64,000 nucleotides of DNA from Collybiopsis luxurians FD-317 M1 (lineage: Eukaryota > Basidiomycota > Agaricomycetes > Agaricales > Omphalotaceae): positions 1 to 64,000 of the forward strand of contig KN834839.1 of assembly GCA_000827265.1 (NCBI GenBank), in the 5' to 3' direction. Both the position numbers and the translations under genes were made by a program. Positions 10,200 through 22,681 of the stretch are shown piece by piece. The notes below the pieces were generated by a model. That model was given only the letters and a program-made list of their open reading frames with translations, had not been told where the DNA came from and did not search any database. The first letter of the stretch is position 1. Every line of letters starts with the position of its first letter.

Positions 10200-12683
10200 C
10201 ATGCAGAGCCAGTGGATGGTAGTGCTTCCAGGGTCACGGACTACCTCAGCACAACACAAGATATTCAGGACTACTATGCATATTGACATTTATGCTTAGC
10301 ATTGAACAAGGATATGTGTATACCGTCAAGAATTCAGGGTAAGGGTACACAAGGGTCCAGGTCTGGGTCATGGGAAATTGGACCTGTAATTATGTAAACT
10401 CCTTTCCCAGGCTTGGGGGTGGGTATATTATTTTATTTCAATGAAAACATCATTTTTAAAGTATTTTGGATAAATTAAGATATCTATTTTGCTATGCGGA
10501 AAGTGATCGGCCAGCCCAATACAAGCCTTCCACAAAAAATTTAATTTCTCCCCCAATTTCTGGACTTTTCTAGAGCTTTGAGGTGGCAAAACTGAAGCTT
10601 ATTTTCTGAAAACACTGTAGTCTTATATAGTCTTGTGGAGCAGAAACTGCATGATTAACTGAAGCTGCGAATATTGATTGGACTGTCACTTTACAAGTGC
10701 ATAAGTATGGCAAAAACCTGCAGGAAATCCCTGAGGTATTGCAGGTAGAGTTCCCACAGGGTCCAGGTAAGGGTAGTATAGGCTTTTGTACCCAGGGGTA
10801 GTGTTACCACGATTCAGTTCAGCCCGTGAACCTGCCTTTTTTTTTGCCAAACCTTAAACCTGAACCTGATGTTCAGATTTGGAAAATGCAAACCTTGAAC
10901 CTGAGCCTGAGGTTCAGGTTCAGGTTCAGAGGTGCACCGGGTCGGAACCAGGTTCAACCACTCATTACACAATTTGTACACAATTACTACTGTAATGTAA
11001 CACTTAGATAATCCAAAACATGGAACACAATGGAATTGCACATGTCGAACCAGTTGGTCTACCTGTCCCTTGTTAGGCCTAAGGTTACACACACCCATAC
11101 CCCATTTCTGGGACCATGCTATCCCAGTTCAGCCAGCAAGGCAAACATAGTGGCACTGCTTCGCTACATGTAAATAGCTTTGAAATGGTTTATAGTTTTC
11201 CTTCCTACATATTCTCACTTGAAAATGCTCAATTTATTGCCATTTGTATGTCCTGTTGTCAACAGCATGTGTTCATGGCACAATTCATCCAGCACTATCA
11301 TGCCAAAAATGGAAAAAATTCCACCTGAGGGAATGGCCTACTGAAAAGCAAAGATTCAGTAAGCCCACTGAATTAATATTCATTTGGCAGTAGTTCTACT
11401 GAATTTTTATCACTTGCTGGTCCATTCTGTTGAGAGTAGTTTTTTTTTCACTTTCAGTGTGAATGTCATAAGTGCCTATGGCACTTACTGTTACCATCAA
11501 TTCCACAGCAGCTTTGTACTTAAATTTCCAGATAAAATTGCTGGGAGGAAAGGTCTGGAATGGCATAGCTATAAATTTTGCCATGGTAAATTGGCAGACT
11601 CTTATCTTTTCGGCAGTTGCAGGTTCACAGGTTCAGCAGGTTCAGATCCCCACTGAACCTTGAACCTGGATGTACTGCAGCCCCGAACCTAGAACTGCAC
11701 CTCAAGGTTCAGTTCAGGTTCGAACCCGGTCCAGTAGGTTCGCGGACCGGACCGCGGCAACACCGATGTCAGAAACTGGTGGCGAGGCGATGAGAACTTG
11801 GTGAAGTTTTCAGAGCTCATCTATCCATCTATGGCCGCTTGCTCCCTTGCTTGTTCCTGGTCATGTCATTACCTAGGCTCGTTCCCAGCTGATCAGCCTG
11901 TCTATGAAAAGCTGAGGGCTTGTTAATCGACGTACCTAACTTCTCTACGTTTATTCCTGTTTCTGTTTCTGTTCTTCGTTCCTTGTCTTAACGAAACTGA
12001 TTAGGCTGATTGAAAATGGGTTCGCGCGCGCTGATGTGTGCTACTTAGATGCTGCTGCTGAATGGGTAATGAGGATCGAGTCTGCGACTCTGCGTTGATT
12101 GTCAGTACTGATTCAGTTCGGGTTCCTTTATTTATTCTATGCTGTTGAAGGGAGCGGTTATGTTGGCCGCTGGACGACGGGAGGATGAGATACAGATCAT
12201 CTGCATCTGTCTTTGTTTTATTCATTTGCATCATTATCATCAACGATATGCTTACTCCTTATCCATAAGCTGAGGGAGAGGACAAATACTTATGGGCTCT
12301 GTCTTTGCGACTTCTGAATTGTGAAACTTTGCTGCCTGTACTTTGACGATCATTACGGATCCTGGCATATATGAAGGGCGTGAGTTATCGTTCACTGAAT
12401 TCCGCGATAGCTGCGGGATGTCGAAAATTTTTTCGTGATAGGCGATCTTTTTGTTGATGAAATTAAAAAAGTCATAACGAACTTTGTTCACTTTTTTTCT
12501 TTGACAATCTTTGCGCCTAACTGTCATAATTTAATACTCATTAGGTCTCTTTGGGAAGGTCGTCGATGATACGCCTGTATAGAATAGCCGTACCGCAGCG
12601 CCCGGGCTTGAATAAACCCAAATGCAAACTGCTACCGGTGATAGTCCCATCAGTAGAGGCTTCCCAGCATCGACGCATTATCC
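10200..12683. repeat. Intergenic part of duplicon A with repeat element at 10799-11765
   Basis: Between WRAW genes 1A and 2A. The interval 10799-11765 is bounded by inverted repeats (left GTGTTACCACG, right CGCGGCAACAC in reverse). Near both ends it carries many copies of GGTTCAG/CTGAACC, the subterminal pattern of non-autonomous hAT-like transposons. No target duplication is seen. The interval 10340-10796 has a weaker inverted pair based on GGGTACA. From 11870 to 12680 is ordinary non-coding DNA. It contains a minus-strand frame of 91 codons (12252-12527) that I do not accept as a gene. Confidence 0.5.
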
Positions 12684-13998
12684 ATGATACCGGAAGAGAG
12701 ACAGACAATTACCTCCTTTGGCACTTACATCTACCACAGCAGTGTAAATGCAATAATGACAGTAGCCGGCTATGGTACGTATGACCTAAATACTCCTTCC
12801 TCTATTCCACATACCAGCTGGAAATGATCGGATTACTTCTTCTAGGTTTATCTGTTCTAGGGATATTCATTGCAATTCACATTTTAGTGTATGAGATATC
12901 AGTGATTGCTTCTAAAATTTCTAGCTCATATATCTACTCGATTATGGCTTCTCAACAGAAACAAATCTTGGGCCCTTTCACGAGCTGCATTCCTTGCTTG
13001 TCTTATCATGCCACTTATTGCCTTGACCTGGACTACCTTTTTCAATGGGGTATTCCCACTCATACAGGTCCAATCCCTCTTTATTAAAATAAAACCGGGG
13101 GTCCAGGGAGGACTTGAGGCTCGAATCCAAGTAGAAGAGAAAAGTCTTTTGCCACTATATTATATACCAACTTGGGCTATGACAGTTGCTGTGAGTTTGC
13201 TGTGCTTATCCATTGTTCAATGTCAAATGACTCGATTCTGTTATCCAGGGGCTTTTGAGTGGTGCTGTTTTGGAAGGTTACTCTTGCACTTCTCATGATT
13301 GTGAATATTGGTGTGCAATCAACCCACTTAGAGATGACGACTTCACTGAACCTTTTACATTATACCACATAGGAATCAATATTGCAGATTACATCTGGGA
13401 CAACATTAAGGTCAAGATAACTGGAACTTCCAGTTCCTCAATTTTGGATTGGGTATCAGTTGCAGTTTCTTTGGTGGTAAACATACTCGCAACAGGCTTG
13501 ATTGCATGGAAGGCATGGTAAGTGGTCCAATTTCAAGCATAACTTATACCTAACTCTTGCGACTACTAATGCCTCGCAGGAGCTACCTCGCATTGTAGCA
13601 GATGCTGCAATCCGTAGAAGGACTAAAGTCGAGAACATGCTACTTTTCATGATTGAGTCCGGTGCTGTATATTGCATGATGCAGGCAGTCTTCATCGTGG
13701 CCTCTCTGCTAGATATATATGCACCTGTGAGTAGTTGGTTTGGGCAAATTCTTGGCATTATTGAGACCATGGCTCCAATTGCTACTGTGAGTCTTAACTG
13801 CTTTTTGCCTCAATTAATTTTCATGAATAAATTTAACAGGCGTGGTATCGCATTGCAGTAATCACTTTGATCAATATGGGCCATTCCCCAGTAGTTGAAA
13901 CTTTTCATATCAGCCAGACTACGGTAGGCACTGACAGGGAAGGTCATATTTCAAGTATGGCCGTCCTCTCAAACGCTGAAAGAGTTCATTTCAAATAA
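12684..13998 (+). pseudogene. WRAW-family membrane protein pseudogene (gene 2, copy A)
   Basis: Same gene as the intact one at 26977-28338. Exons read 12684-12774, 12846-12888, 12959-13190, 13249-13310, 13373-13517, 13580 onward and 13840-13998. Exon 4 is 62 nt instead of 103: a 41-bp deletion has removed the core VVWRAWVLF and shifted the frame. Exon 6 has lost one base just after its start (CTACCTCGC against CTACCATCGC in copy B). The two losses add to 42 nt, but the shifted frame meets a TAA in exon 5, so the product is truncated. The splice sites are still intact, suggesting recent decay. Confidence 0.88.
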
Positions 13999-14854
13999 TT
14001 CTTTTCGGAATTGCTGCGCAGATCATTTAGTACTTATTTAAATATTTATGTAAATTATCCGACTACTGTACCATTTCGAGAACAAACCCAGTTGTTTCGT
14101 CTCCACACATACAAACATGTGCTTCTGACGTCCTATGCTATTTATGAATCTGCTGTTATGCGAGCAGAGTTTAGAGACATCCCCTACTACGCTGATAGAG
14201 TGCGCCATCCCTAGTACTAGGCCAACAGGGTCCAGCAAGGCCCATGCAAAAATGTAACATGAGCGTTCGACTTCCATGACGTCCGACCACTCCCTGGCTT
14301 TTCTCGTCCCACTCCTAAAACCCCGAGTCCAATCGCAGCTTCATTGAACGGGTTTGCGTCTGGAATCACCCTGGAGACAGCTTCTTCCCTCTTAAGTACT
14401 TAATTATAAGACGTGTGTAGATTCAGGATAGCGTTAGAGTCTTATCGTCCTACGCCACGACTGTAAATTTTCCAGCGGAACGGAGAAGTCATTTTCTTTT
14501 CGAATATTCATCGTTGAGTGATGCCTTGGTCCCACACTTATCAAGTGGCTAAACGAACGAAACGCTTTCTCATCGGGACCATTGAAGCGTTGTTCAAGAT
14601 GTCCTCCTTGGCTTTCACATTGAACCTGACTTTGAAGGAAAGGATGAATTGATGCTGTAAGGTCGAGGCAGGCGGGGTTTAAAAGTAATGAATGCAGGCA
14701 GGCTTACCTTCACCGCAATATCGCTGCTAGAAAATATTCAAGGGATATCAAACTTCATTCATGGACCGTTTCCTCTACTTGCTTAAGTTTCCATAGCTGA
14801 CACTCGCCCTCAGAACTTCCAAACCAGCACCTAACCGCTTGAAGTACACTACAA
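13999..14854. other. Intergenic, unusually well conserved between copies A and B
   Basis: No accepted gene. From about 13938 to 14258 the two duplicon copies differ at only about one position in 300, while flanking coding sequence differs at several per cent. A frame of 67 codons at 14011-14214 is identical between copies except at a silent-looking site near its end, but it has no known domain. The last 300 bases should contain the DUF6534 promoter. Confidence 0.5.
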
Positions 14855-15058
14855 ATGGCGGTAGAAGTACTAGGTTCACTAGTCATTGCTGTGACGGTAT
14901 GCTCAAAGCTTTGTTACCGATTTTCAGATCCACTGGATTAGGGCATACTTATCTATGTCTCCAACTGGATGAAGATCAACACCTTCCTCTATGGTTTGTG
15001 CCTTCTACAGTTTATCAGGTACTTTACTACTTCTGGTTCTCAAGACTGCCTTTGGACT
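14855..15058 (+). pseudogene. DUF6534 membrane protein, truncated 5' fragment (copy A)
   Basis: Exon 1 (14855-14896, MAVEVLGSLVIAVT) and most of exon 2 (14975-15058, containing FLYGLCLLQFIRYF) match the start of the complete gene at 29195. Homology then stops dead at TTTGGACT, and unrelated sequence follows. Only two of 13 exons remain, so it cannot make the four-to-seven-helix product. The break sits exactly at the right edge of duplicon A. Confidence 0.85.
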
Positions 15059-16330
15059 ATACAAGTATATTCTTAACTCTTGGTGTCAGTACTGCATGAT
15101 TACAACTGTAACTTCACAGGGTATTAGCATGATTCAAACAGTTACCAGAGTACTAATTCAGTTTCTTTCCATGGACTATAGTATCGCTACCAGACAAAAA
15201 ATTACCAAATAAGAAAGGTGCAACTGAAATTAGGTGCATTATGTTTTTAAAAATAGCTAAACTCAATGGTTCTGTTATGCATGACATGAAGTTATGGTTG
15301 CAATTATACAGTACTCTTGCTCCAAAAGCCAACACTCTAACTTAAGTTAACTCTCAAGTATTCATCAAATTTTAACTCATACACTTCTGGGAACTTCCCT
15401 AGACCCTAGAGTACTCAAGGTTATTCTAGAGTATATCATTAAGTGATGTTACACAACAAGCAGGGATCTCAGTGGAAGGAGCAGAAAGATCAATTGAACT
15501 GTACTACTGCAGTGTATATAAGGCAGACAAATAGAGCGAGTCAATGGAAGCAAATATAGTTAAATGGCAGATGTGGCATAGGTAACTATGGTGTGAAGCA
15601 GCTGGACAATCCATGTTCCTTAACAAGTGACATATAATATGTACACAATGTCTGTTGTTTTTTATTCCAAGCAATGATTATATTGACCTGAGTCTGATGG
15701 TCTGCATGGTCAGGCATTATGAAGGGGAAAGTGTTACTCAGGAAATATCTGGGAGGAAAAGAAACAACCAAGAATAATGGAATAATAACCCACTGACTAT
15801 AGTCATTCAATGAAAAACTATAATTTATGGCTATAGCCCAAGATATCTTAAAATTATAAACTTGATGTATCAGTGGATGGGAAATTATGGCAAAGGGATT
15901 TGAGAAACTCAGATTCTGCAATGTGACAGCCTGCTCCAACATCACAGAATGGGTGGGAACATATTAGAGGTTATGGAGACTAGTTAAGAGAATAGTAGAC
16001 AGTGCACACAGCACTGAAGTGATCACACAGATCAAAAGAGAGAAAAAGCACCACTGGATTGTTTGTGTATGTAGGTAGCTTTATATACAAGTACACAATG
16101 CTATATGTAGTAGACCATTGGCTAGATAAAAGATAGATGAGAACATGTAACTAAGTATCATGGGAACTAGTACACAAGAATGGGTATATGTGATAGGAAC
16201 CATGAGAACTGAGATGGGATGGTGAGACAAGATATAAATACACTACAACTTGTGAATATCTAATTATAATCCAATAGAGCATTGCCAATGTTTAGGCTGC
16301 AGTAATAAGCTGGATTTTGTGGAAATGGAA
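15059..16330. other. Intergenic spacer between duplicon copies
   Basis: AT-rich sequence without a supported gene. Small frames such as 15586-15945 on the minus strand are not recognisable. It may be decayed transposon DNA. Confidence 0.4.
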
Positions 16331-17065
16331 ACAGTAGCTGCATCAAGCTAGTCTACTATGTAACACCCAAAGACACAATCCCTGGTATATAATCAATTTA
16401 TTTGGCAAGGTGTAGGGATGTTGTCAAAGGTTCTGTACAAATCCAAGATCTTCCAACATGGTCTGAAGTTCCATAGTGGTTTTTATAGTTTTTTATACTT
16501 AGTTCTTAGACTGGCTGGGGTAAATGTTGCCCAACTACATCTTTGCAGACTAGCCAAAAGAAGCCAAGGGTAATACTGAGAGTTTTTAGAGAGAGAGAGA
16601 GAAAGAGAGAGAGAGTTCTGAATTTGGTTTCCACCAGACCATACCTGTCACCAAGCAGGGCTGACCAAGATGGATTTTAGAGTTTTCATGACAGCTATAA
16701 GCTAATCAGGTATAAAGTCAAGAGGATTGAGAGTGGCAAGTCCTCGCCACAAATGACACAAAGTATATAATGAGCCCTTGAGGCACTTACTGCCCTGAAT
16801 AGTCTATACCCTTAGCCAACCTGCTCAATAGTCCTTCAAAGCTTGCACTGGCTGTGAATAGTTGATACCCTTAGCCAACCCTAGATGGACTGCTAAGACC
16901 AGAGGACTACCAAGCACTATCTGCTCAAGAAGGTGGGGTGTTGAAACTTGTATTTGCATTGAAAGTAATTCTATGGTATTTATACAACAAAGCCAGCATT
17001 AGCCAGCAGAACAAAACAAGGTGGTAAAACTATAACACTTCTGGCTGCCTCCAGCCATGATACAA
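16331..17065. repeat. Dispersed repeat R1, copy 1 (possible solo LTR)
   Basis: About 735 bp that matches 35301-36025 in the same orientation with moderate divergence and several indels. Near its left end is TGTAACACCC, a common start of LTRs in mushroom retrotransposons. It contains a GA microsatellite (16589-16614) also present in copy 2. I do not see a matching CA end or a target duplication, so LTR identity is a guess. Confidence 0.65.
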
Positions 17066-18081
17066 ATTGAGTCATAAATCTAGGTAAAATAAAGAAGTAG
17101 AGAAAGATTCCTTTATCTGGTATATGTTGCCTGACTGGACCTTCAGTACATTGGCTAAATCTGTGTTCCTACATTCCTTTCATGTGCATTCAGGTGTCAC
17201 ATCACAGCTCATCCTATCATGCACTGGCTAGCATGACTTAGCCATGCTTAATTATTCCCCAACTTGTTCTGGACAGTGTAGCCAGATTGAGCTTATCCCC
17301 TCTAGATATTCCAAACTGGTCATAGGATAGCTTCCTAATGGCAATCCCTGTACAGACTTATTATTGAATGACCATAGCTTCTGATTCTAGGTTCTTCCCT
17401 TAACTTGGCTGACTCCACCCAAAGGTGGGCTAAGGTCCAGGTCTGATCAATTTCATGAATTCCAGCAATACAATTCATTCCAATGTACTGACTGTCACTG
17501 GCTTCTGAACATATGGGGTTCAGATCATCCATTTGCTCCATGAGGTTTCCTTGGCCAACATCAGCCAGAGTGTAAACTTGTTCCTTCTATAGTTTGTACC
17601 CTAAGTTATACAAACTATGTGTCCCCTAGTATGGAATCTCAGCTGCATGTGTAAAGACAAACTCTGGATACTACAGCTTTGACACACTGGGCAGCCATCA
17701 TCCAGGTTAGGTACTCCTAGATACCATAGTGGGCTGATATACATGGATACTGTAGCTGACTTCATACCATCTGTGCATATACTTTCATAGTGAGGCTTTG
17801 ACTAGCTGGCTTGGGTGGGCCACTGTCCTCTGAATATATTCTAAAGCCCAGATTGTCAATTCAAAGCTGTTAGAGGCCTATGCAAAAAAATATGCATATC
17901 AGTGGTTAGGTGGTTAGGAGTTAGGCAGGTTAGGGTTTGGTTTTGGTTAGGAGTTCAGGGAATTTTTTTACTTTCTGCTTCTTGTGATTGAGGCTGTGGA
18001 CCCCATTGGACTAGAGCTGAAGCCATTTGACAGCTTACATGACTATGTAGGAGAAATCAATTATAATTAATGGACTTGCTA
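17066..18081. repeat. Intergenic with telomere-like tract at 17903-17960
   Basis: No supported gene. At 17903-17960 is a run of degenerate TTAGG/TTAGGG units (GGTTAGG, GTTAGGAG, GGTTAGGGTT). It reads on the G-rich strand left to right. It looks like a short interstitial telomere-type sequence. Confidence 0.55.
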
Positions 18082-19190
18082 TTAGAGATGGGAATGAGTC
18101 CAATTCCATACAGGTAACCTGCAGGTTGATCCATGAGAGAACCCACAGGTGAGTTGATCTGTGGGTCCAACTCTCTGCAGGATCCAGGTCAAGAACAGGT
18201 CACAGGTCAAGCTTGAAAAATCAGTTGACCTGCACAGGTTACCTGTGTGTCAACTTCATAATTTTTGACCTATGATTTAGCAAAGCTTCTGCTTTCTTGG
18301 ACTATTGCCTAGCACTCCACCTATATAAAATTGAAGTTTAGGAAACTCAATCCTACAGATTTTGCAACTCATTGTTACAATTATTATTATTTATTTGAAC
18401 AAGTATCCTACCAGAGTCTGTATTGCAATAAGCAGAGGTCTCACATATGAACAAGAGTGAAAACATGCACAAAATTAGAGCATAAATGCTTCTAGGAGCT
18501 GTTACATATTACAAAGCTTAGAATATAACCTTGGCTCAAGATATAGAAAGCTATAACATGAAGATATTAATATTGGAGAAGCACTGAGTTATGCTTACAA
18601 CTGCCATGCAGGATATTTCAGTTATTGATGAGAAATCTGATAGGAATTAGAAGGTTTATTTCTTATGGACTCTTGAATTGAATGTAAAATGTTCTTGTAG
18701 ATACTTCACACCCTGCCATTGGTAGTGGGCCAATGCTGTCATGTGGCAGTTACTTGTGCCCTGTGCAGTGGTGCTGATGAGTAGAGTCTAGTGACTCAAA
18801 TGCTGCTGCCTCCCTCCTTAGTTAGACTTGAAACAGATTGTAATTTATTATGATGACAGCTTTAATACATTACTTTGTGTCATCAGTATTATACCATTAA
18901 TGCAAAATTGCCTGTCAAGGAGCAGGCATAGAATTCACCACCACAAAAACTCAACATTTCATTCCATTCTATGCACTTGTAATTTACCTCCAGGTAAACC
19001 TGCAGCCCCAGGTTTTCTAACCCAGGGGTCAGATCCTTCTCAGTCCAGGTTATTTTCAGATCACAGGTCAGTATCTCTGAAACTAATTTACCCACTGATC
19101 ACTGGATTCCAGATGATCCACAGGTAGACTCATTGACATCTCTATGCAGCAGCATTGGCCCACTACCAAGCACCAATGGCAGGGCTTCAA
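18082..19190. mobile_element. Nested inverted-repeat elements (MITE-like)
   Basis: An outer pair begins TAGAGATGGGAATGAGTC at 18082 and ends with the imperfect reverse complement at about 19145. Near both ends are many ACCTGCAGGT-like subterminal repeats. The ends resemble those of the clear hAT-type MITE at 44793, which also starts TAGAGAT. An inner or overlapping pair (CCCTGCCATTGG at 18713, CCAATGGCAGGG at about 19175) bounds sequence that recurs at 21813-22084. The flanks show no clean 8-bp duplication, so the unit is probably old or rearranged. Confidence 0.5.
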
Positions 19191-20047
19191 GTAATGAGTC
19201 AACAAAATAGTGATCTTCTTGCCTCTAACAAATTGTATATAATACTTGAATGGCTTCAAATTGCACACTGCAGGGAGAACTAATTAAGTACCTGAAGGCG
19301 AGATTGAATTGAAAGCATGACTACTTACCAAAGTTTGACAGCTATTGAGTGGTATTACAAATCCGGAAGGATTATCCTTCCATTACAAGGAGCTGTTGTC
19401 ACACCAATGACATATTTTCTCCTACAATGGGGTGAACTGTGCCCCATATGGACTACATAAATTATAACTATTATGTGGCAGCCTGGGAGGAAGAGAAGAG
19501 AAGAACGCATGATTGACTGATCAGGGTCCTCAGTCAAAGATGCACAGACAGCATATAATATGTGCTAGTTGGTTCGCTGATCACTTTGTGATCCGAATGC
19601 ATCCGGTGAACTGCATTTATTTACAATTTCTATGGTTTTTGTACTACACACTCACCAAGGGCCTACAGAAAAAAAAATTGTACTAGAGGTCAGAAGAGCA
19701 GCCTGCCTACCTACCTACCTACACATGACCAGGAAGGTCACTTTGTTTCCTAATATAGTAATTTATGGTGCTAAATATCCAATAATCGCGCTGGCAGGCA
19801 AGTGGATATATATACTACATACTGATACAAATTAGGTATCCTTCCTTTCCTGTAGATAATTCTAATCAATGTACTGTTGGGTGAATGTTGGTGAAGAATG
19901 TAAATATGAACAATATCCTAGTTGAAGGTAAGTTACTTCCCATATTTGAGCCAAGTTCAAGCTGGTAATGTGCAGGGGAATTGAAATCATAAACAATTGA
20001 GTAACTTCTGCTAATTGAAGCCATTGAGCATCAAAATATTTGTATGA
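19191..20047. other. Intergenic, short CCTA microsatellite
   Basis: No supported gene. Contains (CCTA)n at about 19703-19722. Confidence 0.4.
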
Positions 20048-20330
20048 ATCAGCAAAACTCTTTGTTGAAGTATTAACAAAGTTTTGCAAAAGTGTAAGGC
20101 TTCACGGCAAGTTCTCGAAGTTTGTTGTTCTAAGTGGTGGTGAGGGGCTCTTGGCTTTTGCAGCCATGAATAAGCAGTTGCCGCAACTGTGGTACTAGAG
20201 AAAGCAGACGTGGGTGCTCTATGAGTGAGTTAAATGCCCCTTGATAGGATGGTCAAAAAAAAAAAAATTTCGGGCCCCGAGGCCCCCTACCTACCTACCC
20301 CCGGTACGGGATTTCCCAGTCCAGAGGCCT
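20048..20330. repeat. Dispersed repeat R2, copy 1
   Basis: About 280 bp that recurs at 46046-46325 in the same orientation with good identity. It ends in an A-rich stretch followed by GGCCCC and (CTAC)n-type units. The short simple-repeat tail is reminiscent of SINE or LINE 3' ends. I could not identify convincing RNA polymerase III box A and B motifs. Confidence 0.65.
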
Positions 20331-21341
20331 TTGACACTCACAGCTTCCAGGCTTCCAGGCTTCCAGCGCCGCTAAACATGCAGTGTCATTATCATATTTG
20401 AGCCAACAAGTACGTGCATACAAATAGTACTCATTCACTATGCAGGGAATCCACATTTGCTTTTCCATTCTTCCCTCATCCGGTTTCATTTACTTGCGGG
20501 CCAATGACTAGGATTCTCTACTGCCAATGTGCTTGAGTACTGCTACAATCAACTCAATGTCATGGCAAGTTAAGGCAGTGGTAAGAACATCTTGGAGGCA
20601 ATGCGATATGTCAATCTATCCACAACTCAGAAATATGAAAAAACCTAGTTCTGATCTTGCCCCTCGCTTCTCTCAAGGTCTCCGGCCTGTCAATTTTGAT
20701 GCATTGTTTGATATGCATATGCAACACTATTTGCAAGCTATTCGGTTTCATGAGTCTTGATTTCCTTATATAATATCATGCTATTGGCGCTGGGTGTAGC
20801 ATGTGTCATGAGGATTATACATCAGCAAGAGCTAGAAGCTCGGGATCAGAGAGATAAATCAGATGACGGAGCGGTGATATCAGAGAGAAGAGGCAGGTAT
20901 GTAAAGAAGCTGATGGACTATTTTGAAGATATGAGTTTGTACAGGACATATACATAGTAGGGAATGAAAAGTGAGGATGATTTGTGTTTCCCCAAAGGAC
21001 TCATACTTACGTGCAGAGATCTGTTGAGGTCTCTAGGAGATAGTTTGTTGCATATAGCTCTGTGATGTTAGAGCACCTGTGCAACACTTATCGTTATCCA
21101 TAGATTCTTTCTCCTTATACTCTTGAAGTTATTTACTAATTGTATGAGAGTCCTGTCCCGTAGGTTCATCAGAAGCCATGGTGCAAGCCTTAAAATGCTT
21201 GACAGATCATATGGCAGGATATGATTGTCATGCAATGAAATAAGTAATTAAGTGATTGAATGACGTGAAATCTAGCTTTCTTCGGATTTGGATTTGCCGC
21301 GCGATTCATTGCGGCGGTCCACACTCACGCTATACACTGGT
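20331..21341. other. Intergenic, two small unsupported frames
   Basis: Plus-strand frames of 77 and 66 codons at 20527-20760 and 20757-20957 overlap by four bases in different frames. They could be one decayed gene, but neither shows a known domain. Treated as unannotated. Confidence 0.35.
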
Positions 21342-21812
21342 GGTAAATGCAACGTTGCACCAAGTGACAACACATTAAGTTTGCATTGAGTTATATTTGT
21401 TTTAATCTGAACATGGTCAATTTCAGTGCATTACATTTACAATCACCGGCTATTATGTTATGGATTAGCAAAGAGACCTCTACATTCAGGACTTATGGGG
21501 TGTATCTAAAGTGCTGAGCTCACTGGCTGTAAGTTTGTTATAGAATGACTTGCTATTGAAGCAATGAAAAAAATAAATATTCATTTTCTTGCTATAGCGA
21601 GGTAATCATTATGATCAGTGTCCTAGGATGGCCCTAAAATAGGCTACAACTTGAGATATAGACATCGATCAAGAATTAATACTAAAAATAGCATGCAGCG
21701 AAGTTGTCGGATGCCGGGTGGGGAGGCATGACAAGAATGGAGATGAGAGCATACATGGAAAATGAGATTGCCATTTTAGGAGACCCATTTCTCCCCGATG
21801 AACAAATATAAC

Positions 21813-22084
21813 TTGGTGCCCTGCCATTGGTAGTGAGCCAACGCTGCGGCGTGGCAGTTACTCTGCCCTGCGCGGTGGCGCCGATGAGTATCTGGTGATC
21901 AAACGCCATCACCACAATTTAGTCTAGACTCAAAATGGTTTGCAATTCATGATCATGACAACAGCTGTAATACATTACTTTGTGTCATCAGTATTACACC
22001 ACTAATATAAAATTGCCTGTAAAGGATCAGACACGGAATTCACCACCGCAAAAACTCAGCATTTCATTACATTCCATGCACTTG
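21813..22084. mobile_element. Insertion in duplicon B, related to 18713-18980
   Basis: About 272 bp absent from the same site in copy A (near 8260). It is flanked by the 4-bp direct repeat TAAC (21809-21812 and 22085-22088). Its sequence matches 18713-18980 over nearly the whole length. It shows no terminal inverted repeats, so the insertion mechanism is unclear. It could be a fragment of a larger element. Confidence 0.6.
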
Positions 22085-22632
22085 TAACTAAGTTGGAAAG
22101 CCTTTTCGGACATCAGAGATTCCGTCAATCGCGGATGGTGCCGTATTCATTGCGGCATAGTGTCAAGGAGAAAAATAGGCTGATGTGCTTCTAAAGGGAG
22201 CCTATGCTGACAAGCGACAAGGAATAATGAAGGAAATTATAAGAGATCAGAGGAATAAAGATCCAGTTTAGAATTACCCTTGCAATTATTTTCAAACTAT
22301 GAATCAATATGGATACTTATATCTAGTCTTAGGAACTCACAGCCTTCTGCGACTGCTGTGACAGCTCAAGTGAATTTGATTATAAACTGCAATTGTGTTC
22401 TTAGTGACACAAGTTCCAGACATCTGCACTGGCTCCGGCCCCCTGCATAAGCTTTATTTAAGTGCCCTACTCCCTGCATCATTGAATTCTCAGTGGAGGA
22501 AATCTCAAGCTAAACCATGTACAACTAGGATCACTGTCATGCGGTGCTCAATGACAGTCCAGTGAAATGCCGCCGGATGTCAATTTTGACACTTGATCTA
22601 CTCATGCTCTTGTTTTTTAATAGAAACTGTAG

Positions 22633-22639
22633 TATAAAA
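22633..22639 (+). promoter_or_regulatory. TATA box of WRAW gene 1B
   Basis: TATAAAA, 43 nt before the ATG at 22682, at the same position as in copy A. Confidence 0.5.
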
Positions 22640-22681
22640 TGAAACTGTCGCAAAAACCCCATAGACACTGGCTACATTCAA

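Larger units (their letters stand above)
7783..15058 (+). repeat. Segmental duplication, copy A
   Basis: Direct copy of 21342-29398. Homology starts at GGTAAACGCAACG and stops abruptly at TTTGGACT inside the second exon of the DUF6534 gene. It includes coding, intronic and intergenic DNA with similar, high identity, which means the duplication is fairly recent. Copy A carries an intact WRAW gene (8909-10199), a WRAW pseudogene (12684-13998) and a truncated DUF6534 stub (14855-15058). It lacks two insertions found in copy B. The stretch 7783-8860 holds no gene that I can support. Confidence 0.92.

Noticed and set aside
12252..12527. Minus-strand frame of 91 codons, partly kept in copy B (26546-26761)
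   Set aside because: Conservation is explained by the recent duplication. The two versions differ by frameshifting indels at both ends and no domain is visible.
20527..20957. Two adjoining plus-strand frames as a gene
   Set aside because: They lie in different frames with no splice pair joining them convincingly, and no recognisable domain.
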